This document shows positions 1-6,746 of a stretch of 8,496 bases of DNA, in pieces. The position numbers and the translations under genes were made by a program. A model generated the notes under the pieces. The model was not told the DNA's origin. It did no database searches and worked only from the letters and a program-made list of their open reading frames with translations. The DNA is from Chloroflexota bacterium (lineage in GTDB: Bacteria > Chloroflexota > Anaerolineae > UBA1429), in NCBI GenBank assembly GCA_012513595.1, contig JAAZBY010000569.1:1-8496 (forward strand). The letters are read 5' to 3'. Numbering within the stretch: position 1 is the stretch's first letter; every line of letters begins with the position of its first letter.

Positions 1-1704
1 GACAATCGCATCCTGGCCAGCCTGCGCGCCGTGCTGGCGCCGCATCGCGTTGTGCCGCTGGAGGTGGCCGAGCCTCTCGACGAGGGCGTGCTGCGCCGGT
101 TCAATCTCTTGGACTATCTGATCCTGGGGGGCGCCGGCGTCTTTCAGCGGGGGCCTTGCGTCCCCTTTGACACGTTTCACCTCTGGGGTTCGGCGCTGCA
201 CACACCCATCGGGGTGATCGGGCTGGGGATCGATGAAGTCCTGGATAGCCACCGGAGCGCCCTGCGGGCGCTGGCTGAGCGGGCCGAGTTCTTTTCCGTG
301 CGCGATCGGGAGAGCCAGCGGCTGGTCGCGCATCCCAAGGTCAACCATGCGGCGGATGTGAGCTTTCTACGTCCCCTCCAGGTCGCAGCAAGGCCCGCTG
401 CCGTGGGCCCGCGGCGGCCGCTCTGCGGCGTCAATCTGCGCCGTGGCGGGGGGCTAGACGTCGCTGCCTGGTGCGAAGCCGTCCAGCGCTTGCCGCTGTC
501 GTTGCGGGCCATACCACTGTCCAGCTACCCCGCGTTTGGTGAGGCAGAGATCCTGCCGGCACTCGACGCCGGATGCGCGGCGCACTTTTCCGAGGGGCTC
601 TACCAGGGGCTCGACGTGATGGTGGGGACGGCGTACCACTCGGTGCTCTTTGCCGTGCAGGCGGCGGTGCCGGTGGTCGCCATCGCCTATGCGCCCAAGG
701 TGCGCCGGTTCATGGAGGACGCCGGCCTCGGCAACTATGTTCTGGGGCCCGGCGAGCACGCGCGCCTGCCCGACCTGGTCGCCCGGGCGCTCGGCGAGGG
801 GCAGGACCTCCGCGAGAAGCTCCTCGTGGCGCGGGCAGAGCTCGTGCGCCGCGCAGGGGAGGCGGCCGGCGCGATGCGTGCCGCCGTGAATGCACGCACG
901 ACGGCCGCCCGCCGGGCGCGGACGCGCGTCAGCATCATCGTCCTGCCCGGCGGCGATGCGGAGCACGACGCCCGGACGCTGGAATCCTGCCTGGGCCAGA
1001 CCCACGCCGGCACCGAGGTCCTGGTCGTGGGGCAGGTTCCGTCGGCGCAGGCAGCGCCAGCCGAAAGGGTCACGCGGGCGCCCTCTATGGCCGCGGCGTT
1101 GGCCGCGATCTCGGGCGACTATGTCTCCTGGATCGAGGGGGGCAACCAGTACGCGCCGGATGCCGTGGCTTACCTGGCCGACCATCTCGACGGCTGCGCG
1201 ACGTGCGACGTGGCCTACGCGGCCTTTTACTCGGTGGATGAGCAGGCCAACATCCAGAACCTGCACAGGCCGGTCTCGCCTGACAAACTGTACCGGCGGG
1301 ACGTGGTCGGCCCCTGCTTCCTGGTGCGCCGGGGGGTGCTGCGCGATGCGGAGATGCCGCGCCTCGACGCGCCCCAGGCGGCGTACGGCCTGTGGTTGCG
1401 GGCCTGGCCCGCGCACAAGTTTGCGGCCCTGAGTGCCCCGCTCATGTACGTGGCGAACGGGCAGCTGGCTCGCTACGCGCTGGCGGCTGGGCGGGCTACG
1501 CGCCGGGCTTGGCGCCGCTCCTGGCCCTGGCCGCGCCGGGCGTTCTGGAACGTGATGGACACGGCGACCATGGAACGAGTCGTCGTGCAGCCAGCGTTGC
1601 GCGCTGGGAGGGCGGTCGCCGGCGTCTTGCGCCGGGGGAGGACCCCGTGGCCGGCCAGGGGACGCGGCGCGGGCAGCGCGGCGCAAAGGGCGCTGTCACG
1701 GTGA
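1..1704 (+). CDS. Polysaccharide pyruvyl-transferase-like protein with degenerate C-terminal GT2-like domain (5' partial)
   Basis: The reading frame is open from base 1, so the true start lies upstream; 567 residues are visible (numbered here from the first codon). Residues ~1-285 match the later part of the polysaccharide pyruvyl transferase family (PF04230), which moves pyruvate from PEP onto sugar hydroxyls as a ketal: LILGGAGVF (40-48), a strand ending GVIGLGID (71-78), SVRDRES (99-105) and GTAYHS (209-214) followed by PVVAIAYAPK. The usual arginine two residues before the conserved His (H213) is alanine here. Residues ~308-500 keep the GT2 fold signature (RVSIIV, SGDYVSW, PCFLVRR, YGLWLR), but the nucleotide-sugar and metal motifs are gone: IEGGN (378-382) stands where related proteins have an acidic DD motif. 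A basic, Arg-rich tail (~492-567) ends the protein. The missing N-terminus should hold the first part of the pyruvyltransferase domain. Family assignment is confident; activity of either domain is uncertain. Confidence 0.82.
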   Translation, partial: DNRILASLRAVLAPHRVVPLEVAEPLDEGVLRRFNLLDYLILGGAGVFQRGPCVPFDTFHLWGSALHTPIGVIGLGIDEVLDSHRSALRALAERAEFFSVRDRESQRLVAHPKVNHAADVSFLRPLQVAARPAAVGPRRPLCGVNLRRGGGLDVAAWCEAVQRLPLSLRAIPLSSYPAFGEAEILPALDAGCAAHFSEGLYQGLDVMVGTAYHSVLFAVQAAVPVVAIAYAPKVRRFMEDAGLGNYVLGPGEHARLPDLVARALGEGQDLREKLLVARAELVRRAGEAAGAMRAAVNARTTAARRARTRVSIIVLPGGDAEHDARTLESCLGQTHAGTEVLVVGQVPSAQAAPAERVTRAPSMAAALAAISGDYVSWIEGGNQYAPDAVAYLADHLDGCATCDVAYAAFYSVDEQANIQNLHRPVSPDKLYRRDVVGPCFLVRRGVLRDAEMPRLDAPQAAYGLWLRAWPAHKFAALSAPLMYVANGQLARYALAAGRATRRAWRRSWPWPRRAFWNVMDTATMERVVVQPALRAGRAVAGVLRRGRTPWPARGRGAGSAAQRALSR

Positions 1705-1721
1705 GGGCGAAAGAGTACGGC

Positions 1722-1727
1722 GGAGGG
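1722..1727 (+). promoter_or_regulatory. Ribosome binding site fixing a TTG start
   Basis: GGAGGG lies four bases before the TTG at 1732. After the preceding gene's TGA stop (1702-1704), this TTG is the first possible start codon in the frame. The next in-frame candidate, GTG at 1759, falls inside the first beta strand of the GT2 fold. The strong Shine-Dalgarno sequence therefore supports the rare TTG start. Confidence 0.7.
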
Positions 1728-1731
1728 CGCC

Positions 1732-2982
1732 TTGCGAACCGATGAGCCGCGCGTCAGCGTGATCATCCCGACCTACAACCGGGCCGGCTACCTGGCCCTT
1801 GCGCTGCGGAGCATCGCGCGGCAGAGTCTGCGCCCGGCGGAGGTCATCGTCGTCGACGACGGTTCCACCGACGACACGCAGAACGTCGTGCGGGCCAGCG
1901 GGCTGGACGTCCGCTATCTGCGGCAGAACCACGAGGGCGTGGCGGCCGCGCGCAACCGGGGGGTGCGGGCGGCGACGGGCGACCTGATCGCCTGGCTCGA
2001 TTCCGACGACCTGTGGGAGCCTAGTTTCCTGGCCACCCTGGTGCCGCTGCTTACTGCCAACGATGGCTGGGACGGCGTCTACTGCGGCGCCTCGACGATC
2101 GACGCGGCCGGCGACCCGCTGCCCCAGGTCCAAGACCGCGTCGCCCCGCCCGAGCAGTTGTACGATGCGCTTCTCGAGGGGAACTTTATCATGACGCCGG
2201 CCCTGGTGTTGCGCAAGAGGTGCCTCGCGAAGGCCGGGCCGTTCGCTGCCCTGCCCACCTGCGAGGACTATGACATGTGGCTGCGGCTGGCGCGTGCCGG
2301 AGCGCTGGTGGGGGTCCGCGATATCCTGATCAAGTGCCGCGTGCATGGCGGCAATACCATCGGGAACCTGGCCCTCTTTCGCCAGAGCCTGCTCACCATG
2401 ATGGCCAACCACTTTGGACCTGCGGAGGGCGACGCGGAGGAGTGGTCGCCCGACAAGAGGCGTGCCTACGGCTTTGCCTATCGGTCCGCCGCGCTTACGT
2501 ACCTGCAGGAAGGGGCCGACGACAGGGCCCTGGCGCTCCTGTCGGCCGCGGTGCACACCTGGCCGCCCCTCTTGGCGCGGCTGGACACCTCTTACGAGTT
2601 GGCCGTCGGCGGGCAAGAGCGATCCCACCGCGGCCAGGCCGCGCGGCTCGACCTGCGGGCCAACAGGGCGCGGATGCTCGCCTGGCTGGACGGGCTCTAC
2701 GCCTCTCCGGCAGCTGCCCTGGCCCCCTACCGCCGCAAGGCCTACGGCCATGCGTATCTGGCGCTGGCCATGCTCTACGACCAGGCGGGCGAGTGGGCCG
2801 CGGCGCGCCAGTGCCTGCTGCGCGCCCTGCGCGCGGACCCCGACTTGGTGCGGTCGCCAGCGGTCGCCCGCCGCCTGCTGAAGCTGCTGGTCGGCAAGAG
2901 GGCTGCCGCGCTGGCCAGGGGCACCGTGCGGTGGATGCGCGGCGCGCTCGTGGCCGGCCGCGCCCCGGGCAGGGAGGCCTGA
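1732..2982 (+). CDS. GT2 family glycosyltransferase with C-terminal TPR-like extension
   Basis: A 416-residue cytoplasmic inverting glycosyltransferase with a GT-A fold, expected to move a sugar from a nucleotide-sugar donor to a growing glycan. All GT2 landmarks are present: VSVIIPTYNR (8-17), nucleotide-binding VDDGS (41-45), ARNRG (73-77), the metal-binding LDSDD (89-93), and the EDYDMWLR segment (178-185) carrying the presumed catalytic base, followed by R203-V-H205. The catalytic domain ends near residue 225. Residues 245-281 and 337-373 are two related helical modules at a constant offset of 92 residues. Their Tyr, Gly, Ala, Leu, Ala and Pro spacing fits the TPR consensus, suggesting a protein-interaction surface. 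The TTG start is chosen because of the GGAGGG four bases upstream. The gene begins 27 bases after the previous one, in the same frame, and its TGA shares its A with the next ATG. Sugar specificity cannot be read from sequence. Confidence 0.9.
   Translation: MRTDEPRVSVIIPTYNRAGYLALALRSIARQSLRPAEVIVVDDGSTDDTQNVVRASGLDVRYLRQNHEGVAAARNRGVRAATGDLIAWLDSDDLWEPSFLATLVPLLTANDGWDGVYCGASTIDAAGDPLPQVQDRVAPPEQLYDALLEGNFIMTPALVLRKRCLAKAGPFAALPTCEDYDMWLRLARAGALVGVRDILIKCRVHGGNTIGNLALFRQSLLTMMANHFGPAEGDAEEWSPDKRRAYGFAYRSAALTYLQEGADDRALALLSAAVHTWPPLLARLDTSYELAVGGQERSHRGQAARLDLRANRARMLAWLDGLYASPAAALAPYRRKAYGHAYLALAMLYDQAGEWAAARQCLLRALRADPDLVRSPAVARRLLKLLVGKRAAALARGTVRWMRGALVAGRAPGREA
2464..2574 (+). repeat. 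TPR-like protein repeat, copy 1 (within the GT2 gene)
   Basis: Encodes residues 245-281. Y257, G261, A266, L270, A273 and P278 sit at spacings 4-5-4-3-5, which are those of TPR consensus positions 11, 15, 20, 24, 27 and 32. About 14 of 37 residues are identical to copy 2 without gaps. The similarity is at protein level; it is not a DNA repeat. Confidence 0.65.
2740..2850 (+). repeat. TPR-like protein repeat, copy 2 (within the GT2 gene)
   Basis: Encodes residues 337-373. Y349, G353, A358, L362, A365 and P370 occupy the same TPR consensus positions as copy 1. Both copies open with an AYG-x-AY segment preceded by basic residues. The roughly 55 residues between the copies look helical but show no clear third repeat. 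Confidence 0.68.
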
Positions 2983-4208
2983 TGCGCCTGCTCTTCCTCT
3001 CCAACCTCTACCCGCCCCACGATCTGGGGGGCTATGAGCAGCTGTGCCAGGAAGCTGCCGACGCCCTGCGCGCCCGCGGGCACGCCGTGCACGTGCTGAC
3101 CAGCCGGTTCGGCGCCGTGGGCGACCCCGAGCAGGATGGGAACGTCACGCGCTCCTTGTACCTGCAGGCCGATGTGGATCACTACCGGCCGGCCGACGTC
3201 CTCTTTCGCCGCGCGCGGGAGCGGGCCAACGCGCGCGAACTGCGCCTGGCGATCGAGCGCTTCTCTCCGGACCTGGCCGTGGTTTGGGGGATGTGGAACC
3301 TTTCTCGCGAGGTGCCTTACTGGGCGGAGCAGTGGCTGCCGGGGCGGGTGGCCTACTATATCTCCTCCTACTGGCCCTCGGACCCCGACGTGCACGAGCA
3401 GTACTGGCGCGCCCCCGCGAACCGCCCCGCGGTCGGCGCGCTCCTGCGCCCCTTGGGGGAGCGGGTGATCCGACAGGTCCGGGCCGAGCGGGCGGCCCAT
3501 CCGCTGCGGCTGGAGGAGGCCAGGTGTTGCAGCCGCTACGTGCGCGACACGCTGGTGCGTTCCGGCAGCCTTCCGGATGCCGCGCAGGTGCTGTACTGCG
3601 GCATTGACCCGGCGCCGTTCGCCAGCCAGACGCCGGGCCAGCACAACGGCCCCTTGCGTCTGCTCTACTTTGGCAGCCTGCTGCCACACAAGGGGGTGCA
3701 TACGGCCGTTGAGGCGCTGGGCCTCCTGCGGGAGCGTGGCCTGAGCGACCGGGTCCATCTCACCCTGCTTGGGGGAGGGCATCCGGACTATGTGGCTCGG
3801 CTGCACCGCCTGGTGGGCGACCTTGGCCTGGGCGACAGGGTCGAGTTTGCCGGCCGGGTGCCGCGCGCCGAGGTCGCCGGGCGGCTGGCGGAACACGACG
3901 TCTTCCTGTTCACGTCCATCTGGGCCGAACCGTTGGCTCGCACGGTGATGGAGGCGATGGCGGCCGGGCTGCTGGTCATCGGCTCTGAGGTGGGCGGGCA
4001 GACCGAGATGTTGGCCGACGGCGAGAATGCCCTGACCTTCCGGCCGGAGGACGCGGCCACCCTGGCCGAGCAGATCGCCCGGGTGCTGGCTGAGCCCGCG
4101 CTGGGCCGCCGCCTGGCCGAGGCTGGCCGGCAGATGGCCCTGGAGCGCTTTACCACGCGACGGATGGTGGACGGCTTGGAAGCCTGGCTGGCGGAGATGG
4201 CGGCATGA
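2982..4208 (+). CDS. GT4 family glycosyltransferase (GT-B fold), first of a tandem pair
   Basis: A 408-residue retaining glycosyltransferase, length typical for GT4. The N-terminal acceptor-side Rossmann domain starts MRLLFLSNLYPP with the glycine-rich GGYEQLC (16-22). The C-terminal donor domain (PF00534-like) begins near residue 224 with YFGSLLPHKGVH (229-240), whose K237 is the expected donor-phosphate lysine. It carries the E-x7-E motif at E316 and E324 in AEPLARTVMEAMAAG, then an S-E-V-G-G-Q-T-E segment that binds the nucleotide-sugar. ATG at 2982 is chosen because GGGAGG lies four bases upstream, the ATG overlaps the previous TGA by one base, and the protein begins exactly at the first beta strand. 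It is clearly paralogous to the next gene: 26 of the first 40 residues are identical. It probably adds one sugar to the lipid-linked repeat unit at the inner membrane face. Donor and linkage are unknown. Confidence 0.92.
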   Translation: MRLLFLSNLYPPHDLGGYEQLCQEAADALRARGHAVHVLTSRFGAVGDPEQDGNVTRSLYLQADVDHYRPADVLFRRARERANARELRLAIERFSPDLAVVWGMWNLSREVPYWAEQWLPGRVAYYISSYWPSDPDVHEQYWRAPANRPAVGALLRPLGERVIRQVRAERAAHPLRLEEARCCSRYVRDTLVRSGSLPDAAQVLYCGIDPAPFASQTPGQHNGPLRLLYFGSLLPHKGVHTAVEALGLLRERGLSDRVHLTLLGGGHPDYVARLHRLVGDLGLGDRVEFAGRVPRAEVAGRLAEHDVFLFTSIWAEPLARTVMEAMAAGLLVIGSEVGGQTEMLADGENALTFRPEDAATLAEQIARVLAEPALGRRLAEAGRQMALERFTTRRMVDGLEAWLAEMAA

Positions 4209-5494
4209 GAGCCCTGTTCGTCTCCAACTACTACCCACCCTTCGAGGTGGGGGGCTATGAGCAGCTCTGCCACGACGTGGCCGAGGCGTTGGCCGCTCGC
4301 GGGCACCAGGTCGAGATCCTGACCTGCAACCGCGGGGCCGGTGCCCAGGTTCCGCCCGGGGCTTGCCGGGTACACCGCGCGCTGCGGCTCCTGCCGGATT
4401 ACGAGAGCAAGGTCGGCCCGGCCATCCAGTTCTTCGTGTCGCGCCGCGGCGGAGAGCGGCACAATCTCGCCAGCCTGCGGCAGGTGGTTGAGGCACTCCG
4501 GCCCGACGCGGTGCTGTTCTGGAACCTGGAAGGGCTGCCCACGTCGCTGGCCATGGCCGCAGAAGCGCTGCCCGGGGTGGCCGTGGCTTACTGGGTGGCG
4601 GGGAGGTCCCCTGCCGAGCCGGAGGAGTTCTGGCGCTACTGGAGCGCCCCGGCGCGCAGCCCGCTCAAGCGCGCAGCCAAGTGGTGCGCGGCGCGGGTGG
4701 CGCTGGGGATAATGCGCTCCGAGGGGCACCCTCGTCGCCCAGCGATGCGGCACTTGGCCCTGGTTAGCGAGTACATGCGCCAGCAGGCGCTGGACGCCGG
4801 GACCGTTCCGGAGGACGCCCGAGTGATCTATAACGGCGTCGAGGTCCAGCACTTTCACCGCTCTCGCGAGGGGATCGGCCAAGAGGGGCTGCGGATCCTG
4901 TACGCCGGGCGGCTGAGCGCCGACAAGGGCGTCCACACCCTCATCGAGGCGCTGGCGATCGCCACGCAGGGGTTTGGGTCGGCGCGGGTCCAGCTGACCT
5001 TGGCGGGCAAGGGGCCCGATGACTATCTGGCCGACCTGCAGCGCCAGGTGGTGGAAGGGCGGCTCACCGACCGGGTGACCTTCCTCGGCTGGATCCCCCG
5101 TGAGGCGATGCCCGACCTGATGGCCGAACACGACGTGCTGGTCCTCCCCACGACGCATCAGGAGCCGTTTGCCCGAGTGGTGCTCGAGGCGATGGCCAGC
5201 GGGCTGGTCGTCGTCGGGACGGTCACCGGCGGCACCGGCGAGATTCTCAAGGACGGAGAGACCGGCCTGACGTTCGAGGCGGGGGACGCCGGCGGATTGG
5301 CCCGGCAGCTGGGGCGCCTGTCTCGCGACCCGGCGCTGTGCTGGCGCCTGGCCAGGGCCGGGCAGCGCCTCGTGGCGGAACGCTTCAGCCTTGAGCGCAT
5401 GGTGGACAACATCGAGGGCTTCCTGGCCAGCGCGTATGCCGAGCAGGTCGGCGAGGGGTCGGTTCCGCCGGACGAGGCGGACCGATCCGGGTAG
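4205..5494 (+). CDS. GT4 family glycosyltransferase (GT-B fold), second of a tandem pair
   Basis: A 429-residue GT4 retaining glycosyltransferase. The N-terminal domain starts MRALFVSNYYPP and repeats the GGYEQLC motif (16-22) of the preceding gene. The donor domain contains YAGRLSADKGVH (233-244), with R236 and K241 as likely phosphate contacts. The E-x7-E motif is E320 and E328 in QEPFARVVLEAM, followed by a TGGTGE loop. The start overlaps the previous stop as ATGA, with GGAG eight bases before the ATG, so translational coupling is likely. The middle acceptor region (about 60-200) diverges strongly from its paralogue, apart from a shared YW-x-AP segment (residues 145-149 here). This suggests the two enzymes act on different acceptors or donors. 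The last ~20 residues are an acidic, probably disordered tail. The gene ends with TAG; sugar specificity is not predictable. Confidence 0.92.
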   Translation: MRALFVSNYYPPFEVGGYEQLCHDVAEALAARGHQVEILTCNRGAGAQVPPGACRVHRALRLLPDYESKVGPAIQFFVSRRGGERHNLASLRQVVEALRPDAVLFWNLEGLPTSLAMAAEALPGVAVAYWVAGRSPAEPEEFWRYWSAPARSPLKRAAKWCAARVALGIMRSEGHPRRPAMRHLALVSEYMRQQALDAGTVPEDARVIYNGVEVQHFHRSREGIGQEGLRILYAGRLSADKGVHTLIEALAIATQGFGSARVQLTLAGKGPDDYLADLQRQVVEGRLTDRVTFLGWIPREAMPDLMAEHDVLVLPTTHQEPFARVVLEAMASGLVVVGTVTGGTGEILKDGETGLTFEAGDAGGLARQLGRLSRDPALCWRLARAGQRLVAERFSLERMVDNIEGFLASAYAEQVGEGSVPPDEADRSG

Positions 5495-5528
5495 GGCCGA
5501 CGCGTTCGTGAAAGGTGCAGAGCGGGAG

Positions 5529-6746
5529 ATGCGGATCCTGGTTGTGTGCACGTGGTGCCCGCTGCCGCCCTTCAACGGTGCCAAGCTCCGGGCGCACTAC
5601 CTTCTGGGGGCGCTCTCGGCACGCCACGACGTGACGGCGGTGGCGTTCTGTGGCGACGATGAGACCGGTGCGGCGATAGTCCCTGCCGGGGGCGGCGCCC
5701 CCGTCCCGCTCGTTCGGGTGGCGGCCGATCCGTTTCGCTACACCAGGCTGCCCCAGTGGGCCAAGTTCCTGTCTCCCGTGCCGACCTCTCTGTGGTCCAT
5801 CCCGGAAATGCGGAACGCCGTGCGCCAGCAGCTGCACGGCGGGGCATACGATGCCATCGTCGCCATGGAGACGTCCGCGGCACGCTATGCCCTGCTGCAG
5901 GACGGCGCCGTGCCGATCCTGGACGTCGACACCGCGCTGGCCTTCCAGATGCGCGCGCGGCACCTGCTTCAGCCGGGCGGCCTGGGGCGCCTGCGAACCT
6001 GGGCCTCGTGGCGGAAGGCGGCGTGGTACGAGGGGGCGCTCCTGCGGCGCTTCCCGGTCTGCGCGGTCGCGTCAGACCGGGAGTTCGCCTATCTGCGGGG
6101 GTTATTGCCGTCCTCAGGGGAACGCCTGGTCGTGGTGCCCAATGGCGTCGACTGCACCCTGCTGTGCCCGGGGCTGGCGGCCCCACGCCCCGTCGCGCTC
6201 GTCTACAACGGCGCGCTCACCTACAGCGCCAACTATGACGCCATGCAATACTTCCTTAGCGCGATCTACCCACGCATCCGGCGCGCTGCTCCCGAGGTTT
6301 CCCTGGCCATCACGGGCTCGACGCGCGGGGTCGACCTGGACGGGCTGGCGCTTGACGAGAGCGTCCGCTTGACGGGCTACGTCGACGATATCCGCCCCGT
6401 CGTGGCGGGCAGCCGTGTGTGCGTCGTGCCGCTGCGCGAGGGGGGCGGCACCCGCCTCAAGATCCTGGAGGCGATGGCCCTGGGCACGCCGGTGGTCTCC
6501 ACAGCGAAAGGTGCGGAGGGCCTCGACGTGGTGGGCGGCGAACACCTCCTGCTGGCCGATGACGCGGAGCAGTTTGCGGCGCTCACCGTCACGCTCCTGC
6601 GAGACGGCGCGCTGCGAGAGCGCCTGACGGCCAACGCCCGTCGCCTGGTTGAGCAGCGCTACGATTGGCGGGCGATCGGGGAGGGGTTCGTGGGCATCGT
6701 CGAGGCGGCGGTCGAACGAGGCAAAGGGGCCCGGAGACATGGCTAG
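5529..6746 (+). CDS. GT4 family sugar transferase, PEP-CTERM/EpsH-associated-like
   Basis: A 405-residue GT-B glycosyltransferase of a different GT4 subfamily from the two before it. The N-terminus (MRILVVCTWCPLPPFNGAKLR, then a short leader to the acceptor domain) and ILDVDTALAFQMR (130-142) resemble sugar transferases known from PEP-CTERM/EpsH exopolysaccharide loci (TIGR03087-like). The donor domain (PF13692-like) has VPNGVD (203-208), YNGALTYSANYDAM (226-239) and EGGGTRLKILEAMALG (304-319). Its two glutamates, E304 and E314, are nine residues apart with R309 and K311 between them, the usual spacing in this subfamily. The ATG at 5529 is preferred because it starts at the first beta strand; AAAGGTG (5511-5517) lies eleven bases upstream. 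An in-frame GTG at 5508 would add seven residues and is a real alternative. The gene follows a 34-base gap and overlaps the next gene by eight bases. A role in the same glycan pathway is inferred from context. Confidence 0.88.
   Translation: MRILVVCTWCPLPPFNGAKLRAHYLLGALSARHDVTAVAFCGDDETGAAIVPAGGGAPVPLVRVAADPFRYTRLPQWAKFLSPVPTSLWSIPEMRNAVRQQLHGGAYDAIVAMETSAARYALLQDGAVPILDVDTALAFQMRARHLLQPGGLGRLRTWASWRKAAWYEGALLRRFPVCAVASDREFAYLRGLLPSSGERLVVVPNGVDCTLLCPGLAAPRPVALVYNGALTYSANYDAMQYFLSAIYPRIRRAAPEVSLAITGSTRGVDLDGLALDESVRLTGYVDDIRPVVAGSRVCVVPLREGGGTRLKILEAMALGTPVVSTAKGAEGLDVVGGEHLLLADDAEQFAALTVTLLRDGALRERLTANARRLVEQRYDWRAIGEGFVGIVEAAVERGKGARRHG

Noticed and set aside
454..1686. Minus-strand open frame opposite the pyruvyltransferase/GT2-like gene
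   Set aside because: Composition typical of an antisense shadow; the plus strand encodes recognisable family motifs throughout.
2277..2981. Upstream extension of the first GT4 gene into the preceding gene's frame
   Set aside because: The extra 235 residues are low-complexity Arg/Gly/Ala sequence overlapping the GT2 gene. The ATG at 2982 has a good ribosome binding site and starts at the conserved first strand.
2775..4496. Long minus-strand open frame (573 codons) opposite the GT2 and GT4 genes
   Set aside because: It is antisense to three well-supported genes, has no recognisable domain, and is rich in Arg, Pro, Gly and Ala, as expected for a shadow frame in high-GC DNA.
5391..5528. Upstream extension of the third GT4 gene to 5391
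   Set aside because: It would overlap the previous gene by about 100 bases with non-conserved sequence. Only the GTG at 5508 remains as a reasonable alternative to 5529.
5495..5528. Possible terminator or promoter in the 34-base gap
   Set aside because: No hairpin with a T-run and no convincing -35/-10 pair; the gap only holds the ribosome binding region.
3788..5584. Long minus-strand open frame (598 codons) opposite the two GT4 genes
   Set aside because: Same reason: no family motif, and it spans gene borders of the plus-strand operon.
6649..6738. Upstream extension of the membrane protein gene by 30 codons
   Set aside because: The added residues are polar and overlap the coding end of the previous gene. 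The ATG at 6739 has a well-placed AAAGGGG sequence.
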